The notes: generated by a model from the letters alone, not told the origin. Positions 14,502 through 23,460 are shown, counted from the stretch's first letter. The stretch is DNA of 50,165 bases from Marinobacter maroccanus (GCF_002933275.1 NZ_PSSX01000024.1:1-50165); one strand, 5' to 3'. A program made the numbers and translations.

Positions 14502-16034
14502 TTAACCGTAAACCAGCCCTGGCAGCCAGGTTACGATGCCGGGGATCAGGATACACATGAACAGCCCGAATGCCTGAATCGCCAGGAACACCAGGGACGA
14601 CTTGAAGATGGTACCCATGGAGATTTCCGGAGGACAAACGCCGCGGATGTAAAACAGTGCGTAACCGAACGGCGGACTCAGGAACGACATCTGCATATTC
14701 ACCAGATACAGCACCCCGAACCAGAGCACCACGTCATCACCTGCAACCGGCGGGAAGCCGAACAAGCCAGGGAACTCCAGCGCTTTCACGATCGGAATGA
14801 AAATGGGCACTGCCAGCAGCAGGATACCAACCCAATCCAGGAACATACCCAGGACCACCAGCAGGACCATCAGCAGGAGCAGGATACCGTATGCCGACAT
14901 ACCCGTGCCCAGAATGGCGTCCGTTACGAACTGCTGGCCACCCTGGAGGATGTAGAAACCGACGAATACCGACGCCCCGAACATGATCCAGAGAACCATC
15001 GCTGACGCCTTGGCCGTGGTCACTGACGCCTCTCGAAGACCCGCGATCGAGAACTTCTTGTGCATCATCGCAACGATAATGGCACCGAAAGAGCCGATAC
15101 CGGCCGCTTCAACCGGCGTTGCAATACCACCGAAAAGCAGGCCCAGAACCAGACCAACCAGCGCAAGGGGAGCGATCAGATTCCCCAGAAGCTTGAGTTT
15201 TTCTTTCAGACTGATCCGGTCTTCCACCGGAATCGGCGGGCCCAGCTTCGGATTCAGCCAGCTGCGCACCAGAACATAAGTCAGGTAAAGACCGGAGAGC
15301 ATCAGACCGGGTAACAGAGAGCCCAGATAGAGCTCGCCCACGGACTGTTGTGCCACAACAGCGTAAAGAATAGCCAGAATCGACGGCGGAATGAGGATAC
15401 CCAGGGTTCCACCCGCCATGATGGAGCCGATGGCAATCTTGTGATCGTAATGACGCTTCAACATGGCCGGCAGTGCGATGATGCCCATGGTGACAACGGC
15501 AGCGCCGATAACACCCACCATCGCAGCCAGAATCGTAGACGCGACAATGGTTGCAGCGGCAAGACCGCCACTGATGCCACCCATCCACTTGTAAACCACG
15601 CTGAACATCTCTTCGATCAGGCCCGCTCGCTCAAGCATCGAGGCCATGAAGATGAACAGGGGAATGGCCGCGATATCCGGGTTCGCCATCAGCGGAAAGA
15701 TCCGGCCGGGGACGATGTTCAGCATCATGGCATCACCCACCAGGTAGATGAACATGACCCCAAGGCCACCGGTGACGAAGGCAAGCGGCAGGCCCATCAT
15801 CAGGGCTACAGCCAGAGATCCAAACATCAGGTAGGTCAGCGGCCCGATTTCGACACCGGACAGGCTACCCGAGAGTTTGAAAAGGAATTTCTCATCACTC
15901 CATGGGTCGTAAAACAGAATGTTGATCAGTTCAACACAGATGACAAACGCCAGACCCACGGTGGCGATTATCATTAACCATGTACCCAGTTTCCCGGCCA
16001 TGCCGTTGCTGGGCGCTGCAGTTGTTGTACTCAT
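14502..16034 (-). CDS. TRAP transporter large permease (DctM type)
   Basis: A 510-residue polytopic protein with about a dozen or more hydrophobic segments. Family features include GLPLAFVTGGLG, the PLFIFMASMLERAGLIEEMF region and VIGAAVVTMGIIALPAMLKR followed by GTLGILIPPSILAILYAV, typical of the Na+-coupled DctM subunit. It is larger than classic DctM (about 430), as in TRAP systems paired with long DctP2-type binding proteins for lactate, pyruvate or other 2-oxo/hydroxy acids. Its start overlaps the dctQ stop as ATGA (16031-16034). Being in one unit with glcDEF suggests the substrate is glycolate or lactate. Confidence 0.9.
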   Translation of the reverse strand: MSTTTAAPSNGMAGKLGTWLMIIATVGLAFVICVELINILFYDPWSDEKFLFKLSGSLSGVEIGPLTYLMFGSLAVALMMGLPLAFVTGGLGVMFIYLVGDAMMLNIVPGRIFPLMANPDIAAIPLFIFMASMLERAGLIEEMFSVVYKWMGGISGGLAAATIVASTILAAMVGVIGAAVVTMGIIALPAMLKRHYDHKIAIGSIMAGGTLGILIPPSILAILYAVVAQQSVGELYLGSLLPGLMLSGLYLTYVLVRSWLNPKLGPPIPVEDRISLKEKLKLLGNLIAPLALVGLVLGLLFGGIATPVEAAGIGSFGAIIVAMMHKKFSIAGLREASVTTAKASAMVLWIMFGASVFVGFYILQGGQQFVTDAILGTGMSAYGILLLLMVLLVVLGMFLDWVGILLLAVPIFIPIVKALEFPGLFGFPPVAGDDVVLWFGVLYLVNMQMSFLSPPFGYALFYIRGVCPPEISMGTIFKSSLVFLAIQAFGLFMCILIPGIVTWLPGLVYG

Positions 16035-16735
16035 GATGTGCGCTCCTGACCGAGACGGATGAACAGTACGATGTCTTTAAGCAGCTTCGAAAAGCCGGCA
16101 AGCAGCAACAGGATTGCGCCCACAAACATCACGCCTTTCACGGGGTAATACTGGATACCCCAGGTCTCGACCGTGGTCTCTTGCATCATCAGAGAGTCCT
16201 GGAAGAAGGTCCAGGATGTGGTAGCCAGAACGGCTGCAAATATGAAGAAAAACATGGACGTAAAAATATCCATGCCCACGCGCCCGCGAACCGGCAGGAA
16301 GTTGTATACGACGTCTACCCGCACATGCGCTCCGTGTAGCAGCGCAAAGGCACCGGCAAGGATGTACTGCATGCCGAAGATCAGGAAGCTGGCCTCATGC
16401 ACCCAGATCGTTGGCATATTGAAGATGTACCGCATAACCACTTCAAAGAAATAGAAAAGCACTGCGTTGATTGTCCAGAACGCAACGAAAAGGCCTGACT
16501 TCTCGCACATCCAGTCAACGATTTTGGTAAACCAGTTACCCTCGTACTCAAAGTGTGCAAGAGGATCATCTTCTTCAGACTGCAGCTCGGAAACCGTTTT
16601 CTCTGGCTCGGCGTCATCTCCGCCGTGCTTACTGCTCCACTTATCCCAAGCCATCATGAGCAATGGCATTACCGCAAGCCAGCCCCAGTAGAACCAGTGC
16701 GGCAAAACAAAGCCAAAGGAACTCAGATCAGACAT
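16031..16735 (-). CDS. TRAP transporter small permease (DctQ type)
   Basis: A 234-residue membrane subunit with five hydrophobic segments: one near the N-terminus (about 11-28), then an acidic cytosolic stretch with DDAEPEKTVSELQSEEDD, then four helices forming the DctQ domain (about 75-230) with the familiar WVHEASFLIFGMQYILAGAF and HVRVDVVY. The extra N-terminal helix and acidic linker distinguish it from the basic four-helix DctQ. It bridges the large permease and the periplasmic binding protein. Overlaps dctM; separated from dctP by a strong hairpin. Confidence 0.88.
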   Translation of the reverse strand: MSDLSSFGFVLPHWFYWGWLAVMPLLMMAWDKWSSKHGGDDAEPEKTVSELQSEEDDPLAHFEYEGNWFTKIVDWMCEKSGLFVAFWTINAVLFYFFEVVMRYIFNMPTIWVHEASFLIFGMQYILAGAFALLHGAHVRVDVVYNFLPVRGRVGMDIFTSMFFFIFAAVLATTSWTFFQDSLMMQETTVETWGIQYYPVKGVMFVGAILLLLAGFSKLLKDIVLFIRLGQERTS

Positions 16736-16760
16736 GTTGTTACCACCCAGATCAAAGAGC

Positions 16761-16805
16761 GAGGAAGGGAGGGCTAATCCTTAGTCGGCTAACCCTGCCT
16801 TCCTC
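16761..16805 (-). terminator. Intercistronic hairpin between dctP and dctQ
   Basis: GAGGAAGG (16761-16768) pairs with CCTTCCTC (16798-16805), and the inner AGGG with CCCT continues the stem. In the 100-bp gap after the binding-protein gene it probably protects dctP mRNA or partly terminates, so that binding protein is made in excess over permease. No U-tract on the minus strand, so full termination is unlikely. Confidence 0.6.
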
Positions 16806-16835
16806 GTTTGTCGTTTTTTGTTTGAGCTTTGGAAC

Positions 16836-17963
16836 TTAGAAGCCCTTGATGTCTTCTTCGGTAATGTAACCAACCGTGTCGTTCATCATGTACTTCAGCT
16901 GGATATCCAGGATGGCGCGTGCGTCCTCATTCTTGTTGGCCCAGTTGAACCAGATGGGGATCGCGGCCTTACGCCAGGTTTCCAGGTCTTCCTGGCTCAG
17001 ACGGGTAACCGTGTCGCCATCTGCCTTGAACTTCTCCATCGCCTCGATGTTGCGAGCCTGAATCGCCAGATAGTGCTTCTGGGAGTAGATCCGAACCTCA
17101 TCCTCAACCAGCTGCTGAAGCTCCGGTGAGATAGAGTTCCAGGCACGCAGGCTGACGGTCAGATCCATCAGATCCACCGGCTGGTAGATAGACATGACTC
17201 CTGGAGGCCCGAAAATGATGTAGTCGGTAACCTGGGAGAAGCCCAGTTCATAGTTAACCGCAGGGCCTACAAAGTCCGCTGCATCAATGGTGCCTTTCTC
17301 GAGAGCAGGGAAGATGTCCGAGCCCGGCAGGCTGACCGTCGACACGCCAAACTGCTGGAACACCTCGGCAACCATGCCTCCCGGGACACGGATCTTCATG
17401 CCTTTGAGGTCGGCAAGACTGTTAACAGGCTGCTTGGAGTGAATGATGTTGGCGTCGTGCTGGATCGGGCCAACGTAGAACAGGCCGAACTTCTTGTAGA
17501 TTTCCCGGGTCTTCTCCAGCATGCCCATGGAGTAGAACATGGTGTCCCACTGATGAGGCTGATCAGGACCGGCTGGATAGGAGGACAGGAAGACAGAAGC
17601 AGGTATCTTGCCGGCCCAGTACAGGGTGAACGGATTCATGCCCTGAAGAACACCACTGCGCACCGAATCGAACAGGGAATTGTTATCGGCGGCGACAGCC
17701 TTCGCCGGGAAGCACTGGAACTTCAGCTCTCCGCCAGACTTGGCTTCAATACTCTTACACCACTCCTCGAAGAGCGTGTAGCCCACCGTGCCCGCGTCCC
17801 AGGTAGACTGGATTTTCCACGTAGTGGCAGCCTGGGCCTGACCTGCACCCATGAGCATTGCGCCGGCCAGAGTGGCGCCCATGGCGATTGTTTTGAGGAA
17901 ACTTCTGCGAGGTGGGGTCTCGCCAGTGTCACAGCTATTTCGGATGTTATTCTTCGAATTCAT
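16836..17963 (-). CDS. TRAP substrate-binding protein (DctP type, Tat-exported)
   Basis: A 375-residue periplasmic binding protein. Its N-terminus has a twin-arginine signal, R19-R20-S-F-L-K, then a hydrophobic stretch ending AQA near residue 45, so it is predicted to be exported folded. The mature part begins TTWKIQSTWDAG and includes MKIRVPGGMVAEVFQQFGVS with the conserved ligand-binding Arg, as in the DctP2 group. ATG at 17963 is chosen because GGAGA lies just upstream; the frame stays open 21 codons more. First gene of the TRAP-glycolate unit. Confidence 0.9.
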   Translation of the reverse strand: MNSKNNIRNSCDTGETPPRRSFLKTIAMGATLAGAMLMGAGQAQAATTWKIQSTWDAGTVGYTLFEEWCKSIEAKSGGELKFQCFPAKAVAADNNSLFDSVRSGVLQGMNPFTLYWAGKIPASVFLSSYPAGPDQPHQWDTMFYSMGMLEKTREIYKKFGLFYVGPIQHDANIIHSKQPVNSLADLKGMKIRVPGGMVAEVFQQFGVSTVSLPGSDIFPALEKGTIDAADFVGPAVNYELGFSQVTDYIIFGPPGVMSIYQPVDLMDLTVSLRAWNSISPELQQLVEDEVRIYSQKHYLAIQARNIEAMEKFKADGDTVTRLSQEDLETWRKAAIPIWFNWANKNEDARAILDIQLKYMMNDTVGYITEEDIKGF

Positions 17964-18073
17964 CGAAACGTCTCCGTTGGCTTTGTTGTTATCAGCGTCT
18001 ATGGCAACGCCGGCAAAGGCCGACATTAGAATGATATTCGTAGCCGCGCCGGGTTTAGTCCAGTTCGGAGTCC

Positions 18074-18088
18074 ACTGGTCTGACCAGT
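18074..18088. promoter_or_regulatory. GntR/FadR-type operator 1
   Basis: ACTGGTCTGACCAGT, a perfect dyad around a central T with the TGGTCnGACCA core used by FadR-subfamily GntR regulators. It lies 111 bp upstream of dctP, probably at the promoter of the leftward TRAP-glycolate unit. Confidence 0.75.
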
Positions 18089-18192
18089 TTTTGAAGTATT
18101 AAAAATGGACGAAATCCTCTGAATCGGCCATATTTAATGGGCTCGGACGCACATCAGCTGACAACGGAAACACCAACAATCAAAAGCAATCA

Positions 18193-18205
18193 CTGGTCAG
18201 ACCAG
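18193..18205. promoter_or_regulatory. GntR/FadR-type operator 2
   Basis: CTGGTCAGACCAG, the same dyad as operator 1 with a different central base, 22 bp before the regulator's ATG and 118 bp centre to centre from operator 1. It would allow autoregulation, and perhaps looping between the two sites. Confidence 0.75.
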
Positions 18206-18226
18206 AGAGCGTAAACAGGCAGCCAA

Positions 18227-18985
18227 ATGGCAATCTCCCAGGAAATCTCATACCGGCTTGAGCGCCTCATCCTCGACGGTGGGCTCGCTCCGGAGCAAAA
18301 GATACCGTCCGAACGTCAGTTGGCAACGCGGCTGGGCGTATCCCGTGCGGTCATTCGGGAAGCCCTCCATGAACTCCAGGGGCGCGGCGTGATCGAAACC
18401 CGCCATGGCAAAGGCTCGTTTGTTGCGAGCATGGTTCCCGGAGCCAACGAACTCGGGGAACAGAGCCCGTTGATGCATCTTTTCGAGGGGCACCCGCGAA
18501 CGCTGTTCGATCTTCTGGAAGTGCGAGAGCAACTGGAGGGCCAGGCTGCCTATCTGGCCGCACAGCGGGCAACACGCTTGGACCGACATCGCATTACCAA
18601 GGCATTCCGAGCCCTGGAGGACACGGACCCGCTCAGCAATGCCCGGCTCGACCACGGTTTTCACCTTGCCATTGTGGAGGCCTCCCACAACCCGGTTCTG
18701 GTGCATGTGCTCAACAGTCTGAAAAACATGATGTTATTGACCGTTCAGGCCTCGGTTGCCAACCTGAACCCGCGAGAAGAAATGCGCAAGAAAATCGTCC
18801 GCCAGCACCGGCAGCTTTATGAAGCCGTGATTGCCGGAAAACCGGCCAGCGCCCAGAAGGCCGCCACGGCCCATGTCCGCTTTGTCAGCGAAGCCATGCG
18901 AGATATGGAAAAAGAGGGCGGCACACTGATCCGGCTGCCAGTCAATCAGGAAGCGGCCAATGAATATTCCCGGGCCGGCACCTGA
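18227..18985 (+). CDS. FadR-subfamily GntR regulator, GlcC/LldR-like
   Basis: A 252-residue two-domain regulator. The winged helix (about 1-70) has the GntR signature IPSERQLATRLGVSRAVIRE plus the GVIETRHGKGSFV wing. The FCD effector domain (about 88-225) keeps the metal-binding pattern of the subfamily: Asp and His in LDHGFHLAIVEASHNP, later His in RQHRQLYE and in TAHVRF. Relatives GlcC and LldR sense glycolate or lactate. Divergent from the TRAP-glycolate unit with two matching operators between, so it almost surely controls it; the ligand is inferred. The ribosome site is weak. Confidence 0.88.
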   Translation: MAISQEISYRLERLILDGGLAPEQKIPSERQLATRLGVSRAVIREALHELQGRGVIETRHGKGSFVASMVPGANELGEQSPLMHLFEGHPRTLFDLLEVREQLEGQAAYLAAQRATRLDRHRITKAFRALEDTDPLSNARLDHGFHLAIVEASHNPVLVHVLNSLKNMMLLTVQASVANLNPREEMRKKIVRQHRQLYEAVIAGKPASAQKAATAHVRFVSEAMRDMEKEGGTLIRLPVNQEAANEYSRAGT

Positions 18986-19140
18986 GCATGGCAAAAAGCT
19001 TGCATTGAACACTCATTCGACCACAATGTCATGCAGCGAACGGCGGTGAAATTCGGTAAAACGCTCTCTTCCAGGGATTGATTTCCGGATCCACAGTCCG
19101 TAAAACATGCGCCTTTGAATTACAGCCCCAGGAGTCACCC

Positions 19141-19911
19141 ATGGCGGACCAAGCGCCTTTGATCTGCAGGGACATTCACAAGACCTTTGACCAGCTTGAA
19201 GTGCTCAAAGGTATTTCACTGGAGACCCGCAAAGGCGACGTGGTTTCCCTGATCGGCAGCTCCGGCTCCGGCAAGAGTACCTTCCTGCGTTGCATAAACC
19301 TGCTGGAAACACCCACCTCCGGCGACATTATCGTGCACGGCGACCCAATAAGGTTCACAACCAACCGCAAGGGCGAACGTATTCCGGCGGATAACAAGCA
19401 GGTTGAGCTGATTCGCGCCAAGCTTTCCATGGTGTTTCAGAGCTTCAATCTCTGGTCCCATATGACCGTGCTGGAGAACATCATCGAAGCTCCGATCCAC
19501 GTGCTCAAGGTTCCCAAGAAAGAAGCCATCGAACGCGCCGAAGCCTATCTGAACAAGGTGGGCATCTACGAGCGCAAGGACTACTACCCGGCCCAGATGT
19601 CCGGTGGCCAGCAGCAGCGGGCGGCCATTGCCCGGGCCCTGGCCATGGAACCGGAGGTCATGCTGTTTGACGAACCCACGTCGGCGCTGGACCCTGAACT
19701 GGTGGGGGAAGTACTGAAGGTAATGCAAAGCCTGGCCGAGGAAGGCCGCACCATGATCGTGGTCACCCACGAAATGGCATTCGCAAGGGATGTGTCGAGT
19801 CAGGTCCTGTTTTTGCATCAGGGCGTGATCGAGGAACAGGGTACCCCCGAAAAAGTGTTTGATCACCCGGATTCGGAACGCATGAAGCAGTTCCTGACTC
19901 CCAACTTCTGA
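19141..19911 (+). CDS. ABC transporter ATPase for basic amino acids (AotP/HisP type)
   Basis: A 256-residue ABC ATPase with complete motifs: Walker A GSSGSGKST (39-47), Q-loop at Q100, signature SGGQQQR (154-160), Walker B VMLFDE (173-178) and switch H210. The insert with RKGERIPADN after the Walker A helix is typical of the HisP/AotP/OccP group that serves histidine, arginine, ornithine or octopine. ATG at 19141 follows CAGGAG; the frame is open 21 codons further upstream but without a site. It precedes the binding protein and two permeases and is placed with astE, so arginine/ornithine is the best guess. Confidence 0.9.
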   Translation: MADQAPLICRDIHKTFDQLEVLKGISLETRKGDVVSLIGSSGSGKSTFLRCINLLETPTSGDIIVHGDPIRFTTNRKGERIPADNKQVELIRAKLSMVFQSFNLWSHMTVLENIIEAPIHVLKVPKKEAIERAEAYLNKVGIYERKDYYPAQMSGGQQQRAAIARALAMEPEVMLFDEPTSALDPELVGEVLKVMQSLAEEGRTMIVVTHEMAFARDVSSQVLFLHQGVIEEQGTPEKVFDHPDSERMKQFLTPNF

Positions 19912-20011
19912 CACTCGGTGCTATCTTGAACCGGTGAAGAAATAAAATGTTGGAACCAAAAACTTCCATCAAAAATAAAGCCCAAAAGGCAAACCACTGG
20001 AGAAGTGACAC

Positions 20012-20764
20012 ATGAAAAAAATGATTTTTGCAGCAAGCTGCGCCCTCGCCCTGATTGCTGGTGGAGCACAAGCCCAGGAACGGGATCTCCGCATTGCATT
20101 CGACGTGCCCTACGAGCCGTTTGAGTACAAGGACGAGAATGGCGAACTGACCGGTTTCGAAGTGGAACTGGCCGAAGCCATGTGCGAAGAAATGAACGCC
20201 AACTGCGAATTCGTGATCCAGGCATGGGACGGCATGATCCCGGGCCTGCTGGCACGTAAATTCGATCTGATCATGTCGTCCATGTCCATCACACCGGAGC
20301 GCGCAGAGCGTGTTCTGTTCTCCGAGCCGTACTACAACACCCCGGGTGGCTGGTTCGGCCCTGAGAGCTTCAACACCGACGTCACTGACATGGACGCCAT
20401 GAAAGGCAAGACCGTAGGCGTTCAGCGCGGCACCACCATGGATACCTACGTGACCGAAAACATGGGCGGCGTTGTTACCATCAAGCGTTACACCACTGCC
20501 GACGATATGGTCCTGGATCTTGAAGGCCAGCGCCTGGACGTAGTGTTCGTTGATTACCCGGTAGGCGAGCAGACCGTTCTCTCCAAGGAAGGCTTCAAGG
20601 AAGTCGGTGAGCCGGTCAAGCTGGGCGAAGGCGTGGGTGTTGCCATGCGCCAGCGCGATACCGAGCTTGCAGAAGAAGTAAACGCTGCCCTTCGCACCCT
20701 GAAGGAAGATGGTACCTACGACACCATCATGCAGAAGTACTTCGCTTACGACATCAAGATGTAA
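20012..20764 (+). CDS. ABC transporter substrate-binding protein (AotJ/ArgT type)
   Basis: A 250-residue periplasmic binding protein of the SBP_bac_3 family. A signal peptide ends AQA near residue 22. The mature domain starts RDLRIAFDVPYEPFEY and has the typical MCEEMNANCEFVIQAWDGMI and IMSSMSITPERAERVLFSEP blocks, the latter containing the amino-acid alpha-carboxylate-binding Arg. KKAR-type lysine/arginine/ornithine proteins look like this, but specificity is not readable. GGAGAAGTGACAC precedes the ATG. A 10-bp hairpin follows before the permease genes. Confidence 0.9.
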   Translation: MKKMIFAASCALALIAGGAQAQERDLRIAFDVPYEPFEYKDENGELTGFEVELAEAMCEEMNANCEFVIQAWDGMIPGLLARKFDLIMSSMSITPERAERVLFSEPYYNTPGGWFGPESFNTDVTDMDAMKGKTVGVQRGTTMDTYVTENMGGVVTIKRYTTADDMVLDLEGQRLDVVFVDYPVGEQTVLSKEGFKEVGEPVKLGEGVGVAMRQRDTELAEEVNAALRTLKEDGTYDTIMQKYFAYDIKM

Positions 20765-20772
20765 ATCTGCCG

Positions 20773-20798
20773 AGGGGTGGCCTGTTGGGGCCACCCCT
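20773..20798 (+). promoter_or_regulatory. Intergenic stem-loop after the binding-protein gene
   Basis: Perfect 10-bp stem AGGGGTGGCC (20773-20782) with GGCCACCCCT (20789-20798) and a 6-nt loop, without a U-tract. Such hairpins protect the upstream message from 3' exonucleases, giving more binding protein than permease. Confidence 0.7.
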
Positions 20799-20815
20799 GC
20801 TTACCGGACATTCCC

Positions 20816-21520
20816 ATGCTTGATCTGAAAGGCTATGGCCCGGCCCTGATGGATGGGGCAATAGTCACCATTGAACTGGCCTTCCTGTCTCTTGCCCTCT
20901 CGGTTGCCCTGGGATTGATTGGCGCGTCTGCCAAACTGTCGCAAAGCCGGGTTGCCAAAGGTATCGCGACCACCTACACCACCCTGATTCGTGGCGTGCC
21001 AGACCTGGTCATGATGCTGCTGTTCTACTATGGCGGCCAGGTTGCAGTGAACATGCTCTCGGATTACATCTGGGAAGCCTATGAAATCGACTTTTTCTTT
21101 CAGTTCGATCCGTTCATCTCCGGTGTGGTAACGATCGGGCTGATTTTCGGCGCTTACATGACCGAAACCTTCCGGGGCGCGTTCCTGGCCGTTGAAACCG
21201 GCCAGATTGAGGCTGCCCGGGCCTATGGTTTTACCCGCTTTCATACCTTCCGCAGAATCATGCTGCCACAAATGCTGCGCCACGCCCTGCCCGGTCTGGG
21301 CAACAACTGGCAGGTTCTGCTGAAGACCACCGCCCTGGTTTCTATTATCGGCCTGACGGACATGGTTCGTGTGGCCGAGGAAGCCGCCAAGGCGGAGCGC
21401 ATGCCGTTCCACTTTTTCATTCCGGTGGCGTTTGTTTACCTGGCCCTCACAGCGGGGTCTGAACTGTTTATCAAGTGGCTCGACAAACGAGCCAATGTCG
21501 GCGTGGTTCAGGGGAGTTGA
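20816..21520 (+). CDS. ABC transporter permease (AotQ/HisQ type)
   Basis: A 234-residue inner-membrane permease with five predicted helices and the EAA loop typical of the HisMQ family (EAARAYGFTRFHTFRRIMLP, about 141-160) that docks on the ATPase. ATG at 20816 starts MLDLKGYGPALMDGA, the normal N-terminus for HisQ-like proteins; an earlier in-frame start would place the coding region inside the preceding hairpin. Shine-Dalgarno is weak, so translation may depend on the upstream gene. Pairs with the following permease. Confidence 0.88.
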   Translation: MLDLKGYGPALMDGAIVTIELAFLSLALSVALGLIGASAKLSQSRVAKGIATTYTTLIRGVPDLVMMLLFYYGGQVAVNMLSDYIWEAYEIDFFFQFDPFISGVVTIGLIFGAYMTETFRGAFLAVETGQIEAARAYGFTRFHTFRRIMLPQMLRHALPGLGNNWQVLLKTTALVSIIGLTDMVRVAEEAAKAERMPFHFFIPVAFVYLALTAGSELFIKWLDKRANVGVVQGS

Positions 21521-21523
21521 CGG

Positions 21524-22246
21524 ATGCCTGATTTCATTGCCGAGTGGCTGAACCAGAACGAAATCTTTACCGCCATGACCATCATGGAATACTGGGATGG
21601 CATGGTCACGACCTTGCATCTGGTGTTCCTGTCCCTGGTTATCGGCTTGCTGGTGGCGGTCCCGCTGGCTATCCTCCGGACGGTTCGCAATCCGTTCGTG
21701 TCCGGCCCGGTGTGGCTTTACACCTATCTGTTCCGCGGCACGCCGTTGCTGATCCAGCTTTACATCATTTATTACGGGCTGGCCCAGATTGAGGGCATAC
21801 AGGAAACCTTCTGGTGGGAGATCTTCCGGGAGCCTTTCTACCCGGCCCTGCTGGCGTTCACCCTGAACACGGCGGCCTATACCACGGAGATTATCCGCGG
21901 TGCGATTGTGTCGACGCCCAATGGTGAGATTGAGGCAGCCAAGGCCTACGGCATGAACTGGTTTATGCGTATGCGGCGGATTGTGTTGCCAAGTGCCGCG
22001 CGGCGGGCGGTGCAGGCCTATTCCAACGAGGTTATTTTCATGCTGCACGCGAGTGCGATTGCCAGTGTGGTGACTATCGTGGATCTGACCGGGGCGGCCC
22101 GTAACATTTACTCGCGGTTTTATGCGCCGTTTGATGCGTTTATCTTTGTGGCGCTTTGCTATATGGCGCTGACCTTTATTCTGGTGTTCGCATTCCGCAA
22201 ACTCGAAAATCATCTGCTGAAGCATCAGCGGCCGGTGAACGGCTGA
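21524..22246 (+). CDS. ABC transporter permease (AotM/HisM type)
   Basis: A 240-residue permease, partner of the preceding one. It has about five helices, TYLFRGTPLLIQLYIIYYGL in the mid-region and an EAA loop EAAKAYGMNWFMRMRRIVLP (about 145-164). CAGGGGAGTTGACGG before the ATG supplies a good ribosome site; only three bases separate it from the preceding stop. Together with the ATPase and binding protein it makes a complete importer; astE follows on the same strand after a large palindromic repeat. Confidence 0.9.
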   Translation: MPDFIAEWLNQNEIFTAMTIMEYWDGMVTTLHLVFLSLVIGLLVAVPLAILRTVRNPFVSGPVWLYTYLFRGTPLLIQLYIIYYGLAQIEGIQETFWWEIFREPFYPALLAFTLNTAAYTTEIIRGAIVSTPNGEIEAAKAYGMNWFMRMRRIVLPSAARRAVQAYSNEVIFMLHASAIASVVTIVDLTGAARNIYSRFYAPFDAFIFVALCYMALTFILVFAFRKLENHLLKHQRPVNG

Positions 22247-22277
22247 CTTCAGTGCGTTTTACCTATGTGCCCGGGCA

Positions 22278-22377
22278 GGCAGGGTATTGCCTCCCGGGAA
22301 CCGCTACGAGCACATCCATGTGCGCTTGACTGAAGCCATCCATGGCTTCAGACATTCCCGGGAGGCAATACCCTGCC
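22278..22377 (-). repeat. Two-hairpin palindromic element, copy 1
   Basis: Perfect 23-nt inverted arms, 22278-22300 and 22355-22377, enclose a 54-nt core (22301-22354). Read on the minus strand the core has hairpin I (TGAAGCC/GGCTTCA) and hairpin II (GCGCACAT/ATGTGCTC) and ends CTCGTAGCGG. The core matches those at 37628-37681 and 39554-39607; the arms do not. It lies between the permease gene and astE and would fold as a three-way junction in the transcript. Confidence 0.85.
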
Positions 22378-22404
22378 CGCCCCCAAACCTGGTTCGGGGC
22401 TTCT

Positions 22405-23460
22405 ATGTCGGCAAAACACAACCTGTTCGGAACGCATTCAGACTGGCTTTCCCACACTCTCGACAACGCAGACGCTCCACTTCCAGAAATCAAAACCCTC
22501 CTCACCGATGGCACCCGTATCAGCCGCAAGGCCGTTGGCGTTCTGGACATTGTGCCTCCTGCAGGCCGCAGCAATCCGAATGCGGAGGCAATCATTGTTT
22601 CAGCGGGTGTTCATGGCAACGAGACCGCGCCTATTGAGGTTCTGAACGGGCTTGTTTCCGAACTGATCGAGGGCGATTGGGAGCTTGCCTGTCCGGTGCT
22701 GCTGATTCTCGGGAATCCGCCAGCGATGGTGGCCGGGGAGCGATTTATGGAGGTGAATCTTAACCGGCTGTTCGATGGCGCTCATGGGCGGAGCGAGTAT
22801 AAAGGGCTGGCCGAGGCTGAGCGGGCGCAGGAGCTTGAGGAGGCTTGCCGGCAGTTTGCCATGGCGAACCCTCAGGCGCTCTCTCACTACGATCTGCACA
22901 CGGCCATTCGCCCATCCCATCGAGAGCGGTTTGCGTTGTATCCGTTTGTTGAAGGTCGCAGGGCTCCGTTGGACCAATGTGATTTCCTGCTGGAGGCAGA
23001 GGTGGAGACGCTTCTGCTGCAGCATAAAGCGGGCACGACGTTTTCGTCGTTTTCCTCGTCACTGTTAAAAGCCGAGAGCTTTACCGTGGAGCTAGGTAAG
23101 GTGCGGCCGTTTGGCCAGAATAATCTGGGACGTTTCTCGGGGATTCGAGACGCATTGCGGCGGCGATTCCGGGGGCTTTCTGCTCCGTATCGTAAACCGC
23201 CGTTTGATCACCTGACGGTATTCGAGGTGGTGCATGAGATTCTGAACACCGGGAAGAACTTCCGGTTCCATATTCCGGACGATGTCGCCAATTTCACCGA
23301 GTACCAGCCCGGCACGGTCATCTGGGAGGATGATGAAACCAGCTACCGGGTGGGTCATTCGCCGGAGGCGATTGTGTTCCCCAATCCGGAGGTGCCCATC
23401 GGCCACAGAGTTGGACTGATAATCCGGCCAAGAACGGGGTCAGATGAAAATTTCATCTGA
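22405..23460 (+). CDS. astE: Succinylglutamate desuccinylase
   Basis: A 351-residue zinc hydrolase of the AstE/AspA family, performing the last step of the AST pathway: N-succinylglutamate to glutamate and succinate. Zinc ligands are H70 and E73 in GVHGNETAP and H165 in HYDLHTAIRP; GERFMEVNLNRLF and the catalytic Glu in FTVELGKVRPFG (E229) are also present. ATG at 22405 is the natural start; the frame opens upstream inside the palindromic element. Oddly, the last eight codons (TGSDENFI) and the TGA come from a REP palindrome, so the original C-terminus was replaced. It is separated by 5 kb from the other ast genes. Confidence 0.9.
   Translation: MSAKHNLFGTHSDWLSHTLDNADAPLPEIKTLLTDGTRISRKAVGVLDIVPPAGRSNPNAEAIIVSAGVHGNETAPIEVLNGLVSELIEGDWELACPVLLILGNPPAMVAGERFMEVNLNRLFDGAHGRSEYKGLAEAERAQELEEACRQFAMANPQALSHYDLHTAIRPSHRERFALYPFVEGRRAPLDQCDFLLEAEVETLLLQHKAGTTFSSFSSSLLKAESFTVELGKVRPFGQNNLGRFSGIRDALRRRFRGLSAPYRKPPFDHLTVFEVVHEILNTGKNFRFHIPDDVANFTEYQPGTVIWEDDETSYRVGHSPEAIVFPNPEVPIGHRVGLIIRPRTGSDENFI

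Noticed and set aside
20801..22225. 474-codon minus-strand frame opposite both ABC permease genes
   Set aside because: Rich in His, Gln, Arg and Gly, no ribosome site, fully covered by two recognisable permeases.
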